44,058 nt of DNA from a bacterium (GCA_027364575.1 DAHXPC010000014.1:1-44058); one strand, 5' to 3'; shown: positions 35,091 to 43,777, counted from the stretch's first letter. The notes: a model not told the origin generated them from the sequence alone. A program made the numbers and translations.

Positions 35091-35248
35091 AAAAAGCCGA
35101 GCAGGTCAGCATGTTTTCTTCTGTAGCCTGTAGCAGCCACTAAACCATCTAAAATCTTTATTCGTTCTTCTTTATTTGCCAACTGATAAGGAATTTTAAT
35201 ACTTGCCAATAATTCTTTTCGGGATCTTAAACTCATAATCTTGCTCAT
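35091..35248 (-). pseudogene. N-terminal fragment of another transposase
   Basis: On the minus strand about 50 residues (MSKIMSLRSRKELLASIKIPYQ, then EERIKILDGLVAATGYRRKHADLLG) resemble the N-terminal helix-turn-helix of a DDE integrase-type transposase. The usual form is ELI.A.R.RY..A.K.EK..ILDEFVA.TGYHRKYA. The frame runs into the right end of the IS3 element and the remainder is gone. It suggests IS-into-IS insertion followed by deletion. Confidence 0.55.
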
Positions 35249-35425
35249 AGATCGAATTCCATATGTTAGTTAACCAATGGTTTGATTTTATATGATGCGA
35301 TATATAATCAAAAGTTAGATTTTTGATGAGTCAATGCGGCTGGCAGCCATAGTTGACGTTTAATAGAAACCTTTAAATTGGATATCATTTACCCGATTTC
35401 TCAAGAGGATTAGCTACCCAGGAAG

Positions 35426-35647
35426 ATGGAAAACTATATCGATGTTTCCAAACTCGATGAACCAGACGTAAATCCCGTCGATTTACCGGGAGCCGTATAC
35501 GGTAATTCCGGACGTGCGGCTCTAACAGGGCCTGTCCAGGCAACTGGGCAGGTATACTGGCACCCTGGGCCTTTTAATGAAAAAGATGAAGGTCGGCACT
35601 TTGGGTTTGGTCAGGAAATACCTAAACGCATTGAAGCATTTTTTTAA
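35426..35647 (+). CDS. Hypothetical 73-residue protein, possibly a gene fragment
   Basis: The product MENYIDVSKLDEPDVNPVDL is followed by a Gly/Pro-rich middle and HPGPFNEKDEGRHFGFGQEI. It has AGGA three bases before the ATG, a tight spacing, and an in-frame stop 15 bases upstream. The composition looks like real protein rather than a chance frame, but no family is recognised. It may be the tail of a larger lost gene. Confidence 0.35.
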   Translation: MENYIDVSKLDEPDVNPVDLPGAVYGNSGRAALTGPVQATGQVYWHPGPFNEKDEGRHFGFGQEIPKRIEAFF

Positions 35648-35743
35648 TTGGAAGCCCTAATCGTCGATGTAATTTATTGGAGGCGGGTAGCCAAGTGCGT
35701 TACTTCATTGATAAAAAATGCTCCTTTTAGCGTGTAATCATTA

Positions 35744-36556
35744 TCAATGAGAGATGATTGCTGGAGGGTTATTTTTTTGCTTTTTGTCTTCTCTTGCCTT
35801 GGCAACTTTTTTTATAACTTCCGCATACTCCTCATCACTTAAATTAACTAACTCAGGAATTATTTCCGCAATTTTCCTTTTTCCATCGTTATTGGTTTTA
35901 CTTTCTGCCGATGCGACTTGCGCTGTATTACTGGAAAAAGCAGGCATAAAGCTAGGGGAAGCGGCTGCGGCTGCCTCATGGCCTTTATGCTTTAGACTTT
36001 CCGATTGTACTGAAGCAAGCTTTACTTGTTCATAACATTGTTTCTTTAGTTCTTCATCTTTTACGGAATTTGAAGTAATTATGCTGGCAATCGCGTCTAT
36101 AGATAAATGGGATGAAGCCAGTTTTAAGCCATCATCATCAATTCTGTTGCATGCTAGATTAAGTTTTATGCATTTCAGTCTGTCTTTTACATCATTATCA
36201 TTATTTAATAAAAGCTTAACATCATCAGTGGTTATCCCATTACATTCCAAACTTAAGTATTCAAGAGAAGGGTGGTCTAGAATTATTTTTTTTATTATTC
36301 GAAAATATTCTTCAGAATTATCTTTATCTTTATTGTTATAGCCGATGTTCAAAGATTTTAAAGTTTTTTTGTTTATTAACACATCAGCAATTTTCTTAAT
36401 TTGTTCTAGCGTTAAGGCATTGCCTTGTAGGGATAAATGCTCTAAATCTTTGCAATCCTTTATTTCTTGGATAATCTTGTCAACTGTTTCTTTTTGGTTA
36501 ATGAAGTTTTCCTCGTCATCCAGCTCTACTCTATTGGAAGCGTTGATATTAGTCAT
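35744..36556 (-). CDS. Leucine-rich-repeat protein (candidate effector)
   Basis: A 270-residue protein. Residues about 35-165 contain ribonuclease-inhibitor-like leucine-rich repeats of 28-30 residues (LEHLSLQGNALTLEQIKKIADVL; LKSLNIGYNN; LEYLSLECNGITTDDVKLLL; LNLACNRIDDDGLKLA). The C-terminal third is charged and low complexity (KKVAKAREDKKQKNNPP). There is no signal peptide or membrane span. RI-type LRR proteins bind partner proteins and are frequent among secreted effectors of intracellular gammaproteobacteria. It lies in an AT-rich island beside a protease-like gene on the same strand; effector function is inference. Confidence 0.7.
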   Translation of the reverse strand: MTNINASNRVELDDEENFINQKETVDKIIQEIKDCKDLEHLSLQGNALTLEQIKKIADVLINKKTLKSLNIGYNNKDKDNSEEYFRIIKKIILDHPSLEYLSLECNGITTDDVKLLLNNDNDVKDRLKCIKLNLACNRIDDDGLKLASSHLSIDAIASIITSNSVKDEELKKQCYEQVKLASVQSESLKHKGHEAAAAASPSFMPAFSSNTAQVASAESKTNNDGKRKIAEIIPELVNLSDEEYAEVIKKVAKAREDKKQKNNPPAIISH

Positions 36557-36800
36557 AATCTGTTACCCTTAAGTGGAAATGGTTATGTAATACATTGTAA
36601 TTTATTAATTAAGAAAGGGTAAAGCCACATTTCAGGTGTCGCCAATAAATGCCTGTATATTAAAACAGTTTTTAACATCTTATGCTTTATTGCCACTTGA
36701 TTAGTTTTTTATCTTCCATATAGGGTTCAATAACCCAGGTCCTTTTATAGAATAAGGTTGTTATAGAAACCTATGGGTAACTTATTAATGGTTGTGCTTG

Positions 36801-37421
36801 TTAATCTTTGAATTTTGCAATCGTCTCAGCAGCAGGTTTTTTACTATCTCTATGTTTACTAGCCTTATGCTTGTCTTTTAATTCTTCTGTAATAAGTTTA
36901 TCTGATACTTCCCATTCATCGCCATATTTTTCAAAAATAGAATGTTCTTCATCTGTTGCATGCTTGATTCCTGCCAATTTACCACCATTTTTTCCTCTCA
37001 AAAGTATGAGCTCTTCCTTATATCCATAGACGGTTAAGTTATTATATCCATGTTGTAATAATTCCTTATTTAATTCAACCGCCAGCACGTTGCTATAGCA
37101 TGCTGCAATTTTTAAAACTTTGTGCTCTTTTTTTAATTCTTTGTCTATTAAATAGGCTGCCAATTCAGAGGCATCCATTGATGCTCCTGAAGTGCGAAAT
37201 ATTGCGGGCTTATAATCTTTGGCGAGGGGTGACAGACCATGCGCGTGTATATAAAGGATGCTTCCTGGTTCAATATTTTTAATTTTACTAGGAGTTATTT
37301 TCTCATATTGCTTGCCGGTTTCCTTCATTTTATCCACCCACGCTTGCGCGGCAAATTTCATTTGACCATTTGCTTCCATAACGCAGACATAATGTTTTAT
37401 TGGATCTGATGGGGCGGACAT
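36801..37421 (-). CDS. Clan-CD cysteine-peptidase-like protein (candidate effector)
   Basis: A 206-residue protein with a His/Cys dyad arrangement like caspase-haemoglobinase-fold peptidases. A hydrophobic strand ends in His-Gly (ILYIHAHG, candidate His61) and, 47 residues later, a strand ends in Ala-Cys (LKIAACYSN, candidate Cys108). This spacing and pattern occur in C11, C14, C25 and C80 families. The C-terminus is a Lys-rich tail. A perfect AGGAG lies before the ATG. No family is recognised by overall sequence, so the peptidase call rests on the dyad only. The upstream LRR gene is on the same strand 245 bases away. Confidence 0.5.
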   Translation of the reverse strand: MSAPSDPIKHYVCVMEANGQMKFAAQAWVDKMKETGKQYEKITPSKIKNIEPGSILYIHAHGLSPLAKDYKPAIFRTSGASMDASELAAYLIDKELKKEHKVLKIAACYSNVLAVELNKELLQHGYNNLTVYGYKEELILLRGKNGGKLAGIKHATDEEHSIFEKYGDEWEVSDKLITEELKDKHKASKHRDSKKPAAETIAKFKD

Positions 37422-37855
37422 AAAACTTTCTCCTAAGGGAATATAGCAATACTTTTAAAGTACTAGTTCCATTTTACTTGGTAAGCTCGAAAAAACAATG
37501 GAGAGTTTGTTTTTTAAAACTTTGTGATAGATTCAGATTTACAAAAGATACTTTTTATTTTCTAACTAACATATAATTAGAGCTATTTTACTTGCTAGCT
37601 AAATAGCTCTAATTTATAGCTACAAATTTTGTTGGTTAGCTTGTGCCTAATACATTTTTGGGCCGCAGTAATGTTGTCCACCTATCCGACACGGGTTGAA
37701 AAGTTTACTAAGAGAGTGGTGCCTTACTAAGTCTAGGCTACTTTTAAAGCCATAACCTTATCAATACCGAAAGTACTCTCGTTAGATGCAAATCTTGAAA
37801 GTCATATTCGCCCCCCTCCATAGGCCTCATAAGCTTTAATATGAAATCATTAAGA

Positions 37856-37888
37856 AAGCCGGACGAAGCAAATCTTCACGTCTGGTTT
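37856..37888 (+). ncRNA. Group II intron domain V remnant
   Basis: A 33-base sequence folds as domain V. The 9-bp lower stem AAGCCGGAC/GTCTGGTTT contains the AGC catalytic triad; the two-base AC bulge and a short upper stem GAAG/CTTC follow. The apical loop has five bases (CAAAT), one base short of the usual 34-nt form. No reverse transcriptase and no clear domain I lie upstream, so this is a dead 3' fragment. The rest of the 37422-38130 gap shows no gene; 37660-37850 may be further intron debris. Confidence 0.65.
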
Positions 37889-38130
37889 GAGGTGGCAGGT
37901 GATGTAAACGGGGCTAATGGATGGCATCATTATGATTTAGGAACCGCGCCATTGCTCGACCCTATAAATGCGGTTTGATAAGCAATAACTCTATTTTATT
38001 AGGGAAAAACCTAGTTGAACCGGGCACATCATTATTAAATAATGATTAAAATGTTGCCAACCTATACATTTATTTTACGACGAACCATAAAGTGCAGAAT
38101 TTGAGCTCGCGTTAGAAAAGGAGCTGCATC

Positions 38131-38813
38131 GTGCCAAAATTTTTTAATTCCCAATCAGAAGGCCTTTCAATCTATATACAAAAAAGCCAGGAAAGTTTCA
38201 AGCTTGTCTATAGAGTGCACGATCTAAATAAATTAAAAAGCCTTATTAAAGAACTCGATTTGCTAGCAAAAACGATTATGTCTTATGCAGGTGTTGATAA
38301 TTTTAGACAAGCTCTAGCAGATTTTAACAATTTGGTATCAGCGCTTTTTGAACAACAGCGGGGCCAAGAGTCGGAAATAGTATCGATGCCTTTCATAAAG
38401 GCTACTGAAAGGTTGCAAATGCTGCCCCTTATGAAAGAAAAAAGAATTTGGAAATAAAGATAAATCTAATCAATAAAATTATTGGTGAAAAACTGTGGGT
38501 AAGCATACCAGATGTCTATGAAAGCACCGTTTATGAGGAGGCGTTGAAAAAAGCCAGGGACTGAATGATTGCTTCTAAGGAAATAGCGGAAGCCGTATTT
38601 GCAAGGCATATGGAAGAGGCTAATAAAATTCAAAGCATTAGCGAAAGACTTAAATTTATACAAGGGTTAATGAAAAATATTGATGCTGTGCCGGAGTTTT
38701 CAGCCTCAGCCCCATCCCTTGTAGTGCCGATCCCTTCGGCTTCGATTTCCGCCCCAAATGATGCCGAAAATGCATTTGCAAATTTATCTTTTCGACGTCT
38801 GGGCCTATTGTGA
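38131..38813 (+). pseudogene. Broken gene of unknown function (frameshift plus in-frame stop)
   Basis: It starts with GTG at 38131 behind AAGGAG (108 residues, MPKFFNSQSEGLSIYIQ...) and stops at 38457. From about 38440 a second frame continues protein-like sequence (INLINKIIGEKLWVSIPDVY, YEEALKKARD). It hits TGA at 38562-38564 and restarts at once with ATG 38565, running to 38813 (MIASKEIAEAVFARHMEEAN). The simplest reading is one helical protein of about 220 residues broken by a frameshift and a stop codon. The first 108 residues may still be made. No family is recognised. Confidence 0.5.
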
Positions 38814-38965
38814 AATAAAATGTTCCAGTGGCCAGGAGCTTCACCTGAACGAGATCCGCCGTAAACTGTGCCGGTGCTTTGGCTTTTAGTGTGTGGCTTA
38901 ATAAGCTTATAGTTCACTGTAGCTTCCTCTCTTCTCTTAACTAGAATTCCCTCATAACATTTTTA

Positions 38966-39660
38966 TTATGATAGGTGCCCTGGGTCCTTTGGAAAAAAAG
39001 TCTGCTAATGAAGGATTTGTCTTAACTAAAAGCCAATTAATGGCACTAGAAAAAAAGAAAGATGATGATATAGCAGATGGTGAGATTGAAACCGCCCATC
39101 CCGGTTACCTTGGGTCCCAGGACACCTTTTATGTAGGGGATCTATAAGGTGTTGGTCGAATATATCAACAGGCGTTTGTCGACACCTATCCTAAGGAGGC
39201 TATTTGTAAACTTTATACTACTAAAACATTGATTACTGCGGCAGATCTTCTAAATGATCGTATTTTACCATTTTTTGAAGGGAAAAAAATGGGTGCTTTA
39301 AGAATGCTTACTGATTGAGGGACTGGGTATTGCGGTAGGCCTGATCACCGTGATTATCAGCTGTATTTAGCCATTAATGATATTGAGCATACAAAAACTA
39401 AGGCGCATTCATCGAAAACCAATGGTATTTGTGAGCGCTTTCATAAAACGATATTGTATGAATTTTATCAAGTAGCATTTCGCAAGAAGATTTATCTTAC
39501 ACTTGACGAATTGCAAAAGATCTAGGTGATTGGTTGTATCATTACAATCATCAAAGGAATCATCAAGGTAAAATGTGTTGTGGTTGTGGTAGAACACCCA
39601 TAGCAACTTTACTGGATGGGAAGAAAGTCTGGCAGGAGAAGGTTGACAGTCTCAACTCAA
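38966..39660 (+). pseudogene. Degenerate IS481-family transposase
   Basis: Reading across stops and a frameshift gives a clear IS481-type DDE transposase: LTKSQLMALEKKK, GEIETAHPGYLGSQDTFYVG, GVGRIYQQAFVDTYPKEAI, TAADLLNDRILPFFEG, LRMLTD-stop-GTGYCG, TNGICERFHKTILYEFYQ and the C-terminal HHQGKMCCGCGRTPIATLLDG. A TAA or TGA interrupts it near 39144 and 39316, and a shift near 39523. The N-terminal helix-turn-helix part is missing. Sequence near 39690-39720 may be the element's right end. It is inactive. Confidence 0.8.
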
Positions 39661-39744
39661 GCTGACAGTAAACAGCAGCCAAAAATGGGTAACTGTCACA
39701 GGAAGTCTGAATTACTACAATATAAGTTTATGACTTTGAGAGCG

Positions 39745-41394
39745 TTATTTATATTTAGGATGTTCAGAAGGGTTTATAGACTCTTTAATTTTCAACAGTC
39801 CCTTAATTGCATGTAATCTCGATTTATAAGTTTGAAGTTCGATTCCTATGGGGCCTGCTTCACCAACCGCATCAATTTTTTTCTCTATTATTTCTGCATG
39901 TTTTCTAAGCTCAGCTGGATTCTTTGCTAATATCTGTTCATTGTCGGGCAAAACGTAATATGATTTTTTTGAATTTGATTTATGCATATGAGATAATGGG
40001 ACGAAGGATCTGTTTAGATTAGAAGCAAGGTTTTCAGGCTGTGCCAATTGACTAGTGACTTCATTTAATTTCTGATACAGGGACGACTTTTCAGCAATAG
40101 TAGCTATTTTAGGCCTTGTTTGAAAATCATCTAACTCGTCTTTAATTCTTTTTATTTTTTGTTTAATATTTCTTTGTTTTAATTCTTTTACATTATAGCC
40201 GAATGCTTCAAGGCATAAATGTTCTCCTTGTTCATTTTGTGGAATTACGTTAATTAAATCAGAGAGTAAATCAGATATGTTTTTTTCAATATACTGGTAA
40301 TAAGCTTTTATTATTTTCATATCATTTGCTTTATCATGAAGAACGTTTCTAAATCGTTTTATATCATCATGGTTGTCGTGTAAACTAAATGAGGAGGTAT
40401 GGACATTTACAAGATTAACATAACATTGAAAAGTAATGTCTGCGTCTCTATATTTTAATGGCGGAGCTTTTTTTACTACAGCATAAGGGTCGGGAACAGA
40501 ACTAATAGACCAAGACATATTTACTGCAGTAATGATATCTCTTGTTAATTTATATTCAGGTTTATCAAAAGCCACTAAGTATCGATCTTTCACTCCCTCT
40601 AAGGGATCGATGATGCTTTTGTGAATAGTTAAACCTATGGCAGCTAAAGATGGGCAAAAAACCTTACTATATATCGAATTTTTTCCTTTGTCTGGATCAC
40701 GAGGGTCACCATGATCTATACAATATTCCATGAAAGGGTTAGCTAGAGCTTTAACTATTTTCCCGTTGGGCACTGTATAAATAACTTTGTTATGAGCTGA
40801 AACATAGGTCGAAGCAGCGTCATAAGCACTCGCATTTAAACCATCATGTCCTCCGGCATTTAATGCGTCGTATTCATTTTGCCCGAAAGTATTATCGTAA
40901 AAGCTTCTGTAATCATAAATTTGAGTATTTGAATCAAGTTGAAGATGTTTCATATTTTGATTAATAATGAGGGCGTGAGTCTTTATCCAATCCGCATTAG
41001 CGCCTTTATTTTTTAAATGATGTAAGAAATTTTTTTCGTAAGGTAGGACGTCTTTATAGGCGTCACTCAATTCAAACCCCGAGTTTAGTCGATTAATTTC
41101 TGTATTGATATTTTTAAAGAAGATACCTTTGGTTTTTAGATAAGTTCTATCAGTATAATTATTATTTAATCTATTCCAATCAGGCACTAATAGCATGGAC
41201 AAAATAAACTTAGGAGGCGTTTTTCTCGCCTCCCTTGCCGCTTCGGATATTTTATTTCTGATGTGTTCTATTAGCTTAATTTGATCAACAATATTAAAGG
41301 ACTGTGCTTCAGTTTCTAAGCAATACATCCCAACGGTAACTACCTCTTGAGGCTGGGCTGACTTATTCGATGGAGCCTTATTTATAGCGAACAT
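39745..41394 (-). CDS. Large hypothetical protein (effector-like)
   Basis: About 549 residues from the ATG at 41394; the frame extends to a TTG at 41448 without a ribosome-binding site. I recognise no domain. The sequence is soluble, Lys/Asn/Asp-rich in the AT-rich style of the island. It has a possible alpha/beta region (residues about 20-330) with FILSMLLVPDW and IYTVPNGKIVKAL. The C-terminal third is helical and probably coiled-coil (ELKQRNIKQKIKRIKDELDD; AELRKHAEIIEKKIDAVGE). There is no signal peptide. It sits alone between two transposon relics and an intact IS66. An effector role is only a guess from composition and context. Confidence 0.6.
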   Translation of the reverse strand: MFAINKAPSNKSAQPQEVVTVGMYCLETEAQSFNIVDQIKLIEHIRNKISEAAREARKTPPKFILSMLLVPDWNRLNNNYTDRTYLKTKGIFFKNINTEINRLNSGFELSDAYKDVLPYEKNFLHHLKNKGANADWIKTHALIINQNMKHLQLDSNTQIYDYRSFYDNTFGQNEYDALNAGGHDGLNASAYDAASTYVSAHNKVIYTVPNGKIVKALANPFMEYCIDHGDPRDPDKGKNSIYSKVFCPSLAAIGLTIHKSIIDPLEGVKDRYLVAFDKPEYKLTRDIITAVNMSWSISSVPDPYAVVKKAPPLKYRDADITFQCYVNLVNVHTSSFSLHDNHDDIKRFRNVLHDKANDMKIIKAYYQYIEKNISDLLSDLINVIPQNEQGEHLCLEAFGYNVKELKQRNIKQKIKRIKDELDDFQTRPKIATIAEKSSLYQKLNEVTSQLAQPENLASNLNRSFVPLSHMHKSNSKKSYYVLPDNEQILAKNPAELRKHAEIIEKKIDAVGEAGPIGIELQTYKSRLHAIKGLLKIKESINPSEHPKYK

Positions 41395-41517
41395 ACGTAT
41401 ATCCAGAATATTTTCATATTTTGACAAATATTTGTAAAAATAATTCAATTTATTTGGAATTTATAAGTACATTTTCATAAAAAAGCTTTTAAATCAATCA
41501 GTTATGTGAAGTTGCAA

Positions 41518-41541
41518 TAACTTCTCAATAAGTCCGGGTAA
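41518..41541 (+). repeat. Left terminal inverted repeat of IS66 element
   Basis: 24 bases exactly complementary to 43313-43336; marks the left edge, 25 bases outside the transposase stop. Confidence 0.9.
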
Positions 41542-41565
41542 CCATACCAATAATTGGATGATTGA

Positions 41566-43269
41566 CTAATAAGTTACCAGCGCTCTTTCCCGCATTAAAA
41601 TTGGTAGTGATACGATAATGTTTTTTCCAGAAATTCTGTCATTTAAATAATCCCAAAATCGAACCCCCAATTTTTTACACGTCTTTTTTAGACTGGTAAA
41701 CGTATCCCGACATCTTCGCCCCTCTTCACTGCGCGTGCTTCCACTCACTTTTCGTTTCTTAACATATTCACGAATATCATTTTCACTGAGATTATTATGC
41801 AAAGGTATCTCTGGCCTATCCAAGACTAACAATAGTTCAGTTTTATTTCGCCACATCCTCTTCAATGCCCCATTGAGAAGCTCGTAACACGTCTTCATAG
41901 CACACTTCTTGTCAAATCGCTTTTCTATCTCTTCTCTAAGCGCTAAACTGGGAGCTTGCTTGTAATCTTTAATACTATGATAAATACCCCAGAATTCAGA
42001 TCTTATTCCCTCAATTGCCTTAATTTGTCCTTCATTAAATGGGATCAGTTCATTTATCTTGCGTTCAGCATGGATCCAACAAAGAGCATGTTGAAATATA
42101 TTAAATTGACCAGCGTCATCACTTAAAATAATCATATTTATGCGAAAACCATGATGCAGTAACCCACCCACCAAAGCGCCCTCAGTGGTAATTCGAACAA
42201 GTCGAGTGGTGCTGATTTGTAAGTCCTCGAGATGCCTCATCCAAGCAGTTGTATTATTAAAAAACTTTTTACCTTTGCTTAATGTTGCAAGATATCTAGG
42301 CGCAAGCTTCTGACGTTTCATATACGATAATGCTTCTTCATTAATCACATAATCAGTATGACTTTGCCTTAACAGTTCTAAAAAATTAATACGGCTTTTA
42401 CTACTCGTACTTTCAAACCACGCAAATAATTCATTCCCAATGTGAGTGCAATAACCATTTTTTCCATTATGTCGTGCACCCGTATCATCAGCTTGAATAT
42501 AGGCTGAACAAGATAATCCCTCAGATAAAATATCTCGCTTCTCCGTGTGAAATGCTTCTTTGTTTTCTGTTAAAATGCGATTCAATTGACCCTTGGAAAT
42601 ATCAACCCCCCATTCTTGAAGTTGAGACAATAGCAAAGGTTGGGTCACACATTGATGGTGGTGTTGATATAAAATATAGGTACGAAGTTCTGAAGAAAAA
42701 TGGTGTCCTTTAATATCCGTTGGTAATTCTGCTACACGATAGCTCCCATCAGGTAGTTGCCATCTTTCTAATTTAAAAAGCGTATTCTCCGTTTGTATCG
42801 CTATCCCTTGAACTACATATTCTTGATAACCCTTAAATATTGAATTCGCTGGGATATCCTTAGCTTTGAATACCTCCGTTTTGTGAATAATCAGAGTGTC
42901 GTGCTTACTACGCTTATTAGAGCCCGCCCTTTTACCCCCACTTCCACTTCCTGGGGTGTCATTGTTGTCATCTTTTTTATCCATTTTACTTGAACGGATC
43001 TTAGGTTTGGTTTTGAGTTCTTTAAGGCGGCGTATCTCTGATTTAAGATTTTCAATTTCCTTTGCCTGTTGATGATTCATTTTATGAAGCGATTCAATAT
43101 TTTTTGTTAGTCGATTAAGCGCCTCTAATTGGCTTTTAACAACTTTTTTTAATACCAATATTTGTTCTTGGGATTGTAGGAGATGATTTTGCAAATGGGA
43201 TATTAAATCTTGTTGTAGACTTTCATCATTAGGTAAAGGAGGGCTGATTGGTTTCAGTTCAGTTTCCAT
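41566..43269 (-). CDS. IS66-family transposase TnpC
   Basis: A 567-residue transposase. Residues about 20-90 form a coiled coil (KKVVKSQLEALNRLTKNIES). A Gly/Ser/Lys linker follows (about 95-120), then a zinc-finger/linker region and the DDE domain. The catalytic segment YIQADDTGARHNGKNGYCTH and the later IHAERKINEL, LHNNLSENDIREYVKKRKVSG (catalytic Glu region) and FTSLKKTCKKLG are typical of the family. The frame is intact. As the element's sole gene it matches the tnpC-only (ISBst12-like) subgroup. Possibly still active. Confidence 0.92.
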   Translation of the reverse strand: METELKPISPPLPNDESLQQDLISHLQNHLLQSQEQILVLKKVVKSQLEALNRLTKNIESLHKMNHQQAKEIENLKSEIRRLKELKTKPKIRSSKMDKKDDNNDTPGSGSGGKRAGSNKRSKHDTLIIHKTEVFKAKDIPANSIFKGYQEYVVQGIAIQTENTLFKLERWQLPDGSYRVAELPTDIKGHHFSSELRTYILYQHHHQCVTQPLLLSQLQEWGVDISKGQLNRILTENKEAFHTEKRDILSEGLSCSAYIQADDTGARHNGKNGYCTHIGNELFAWFESTSSKSRINFLELLRQSHTDYVINEEALSYMKRQKLAPRYLATLSKGKKFFNNTTAWMRHLEDLQISTTRLVRITTEGALVGGLLHHGFRINMIILSDDAGQFNIFQHALCWIHAERKINELIPFNEGQIKAIEGIRSEFWGIYHSIKDYKQAPSLALREEIEKRFDKKCAMKTCYELLNGALKRMWRNKTELLLVLDRPEIPLHNNLSENDIREYVKKRKVSGSTRSEEGRRCRDTFTSLKKTCKKLGVRFWDYLNDRISGKNIIVSLPILMRERALVTY

Positions 43270-43312
43270 AAACCCATTCTACCAGTATTTTGTAATGAGT
43301 TACATCCTTTAC

Positions 43313-43336
43313 TTACCCGGACTTATTGAGAAGTTA
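43313..43336 (-). repeat. Right terminal inverted repeat of IS66 element
   Basis: 24 bases exactly complementary to 41518-41541; lies 44 bases upstream of the transposase start. Confidence 0.9.
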
Positions 43337-43363
43337 CAAGTTACATTAAATGTAAAACACTGG

Positions 43364-43375
43364 TTAACCGGTTAA
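43364..43375. promoter_or_regulatory. 12-bp palindrome upstream of the ankyrin gene
   Basis: TTAACCGGTTAA, a perfect palindrome 64 bases before the ankyrin gene start and just outside the IS66 element. It may be an operator site; no regulator is known. Confidence 0.35.
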
Positions 43376-43438
43376 AGTTGCAATCATTTCGCAATTCGGC
43401 GATAATAAATTATATAAAGCCTACAGATTAGGTGCATC

Positions 43439-43777
43439 ATGTACACACAATTTCTTCAGTCTAATAGCCACATCGAGCTTATTACCTTAGTTTCTTTGGG
43501 GTCCGTTTCAAAAGTAAGTGAAATTTTAGCTCATGAAAAGTGGGACCCGAGTGTTCGAAATGAAGATGGGATTACTCCTGCACTCAAAGCTGCTGAACGT
43601 AATGATTATGAAATGTTAACTGAATTGGTAAAATACGGTGCTAAAGTAGACGTTCCAGATATGATGGGGTTTACTCCTTTAAAATATGCCAAGCAACATA
43701 ATAATCATAAAATGATAAAGTTAATTCAAGATGAACTTAATAAAATAAAAATTAAACCTAATCGAGGAGGTTTATAG
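43439..43777 (+). CDS. Small ankyrin-repeat protein
   Basis: A 112-residue protein with two complete ankyrin repeats (EDGITPALKAAERNDYEMLTEL; MMGFTPLKYAKQHNNHKMIKLI) and a partial N-terminal one. The short basic tail ends KIKPNRGGL. There is no signal peptide. TTAGG lies about 8 bases before the ATG. It may be a host- or protein-interacting factor or a fragment of a longer ankyrin effector whose upstream part was removed by the IS66 insertion just before it. The ATG and ribosome-binding site look genuine, so a small stand-alone gene is favoured. Confidence 0.7.
   Translation: MYTQFLQSNSHIELITLVSLGSVSKVSEILAHEKWDPSVRNEDGITPALKAAERNDYEMLTELVKYGAKVDVPDMMGFTPLKYAKQHNNHKMIKLIQDELNKIKIKPNRGGL

Larger units (their letters stand above)
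41517..43337 (-). mobile_element. IS66-family element, single-gene type, complete
   Basis: Perfect 24-bp terminal inverted repeats lie at 41518-41541 and 43313-43336 (TAACTTCTCAATAAGTCC... inward). Taking one more base on the right gives the GTAA end usual for IS66; on the left the base is A. The flanks AAGTTGCA (41509-41516) and AAGTTACA (43338-43345) match at 7 of 8 bases, as expected for the 8-bp duplication made by IS66 elements. Only tnpC is present; no tnpA or tnpB. Confidence 0.85.

Noticed and set aside
38630..38917. Minus-strand frame with TVYGGSRSGEAPGHW
   Set aside because: It overlaps the plus-strand broken gene and has no start signal. Possibly an IS end, but there is not enough to name one.
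39745..43269. The unknown frame (39745-41448) and the IS66 transposase both span 567 codons
   Set aside because: The sequences are unrelated; equal length is coincidence and the first likely starts later.
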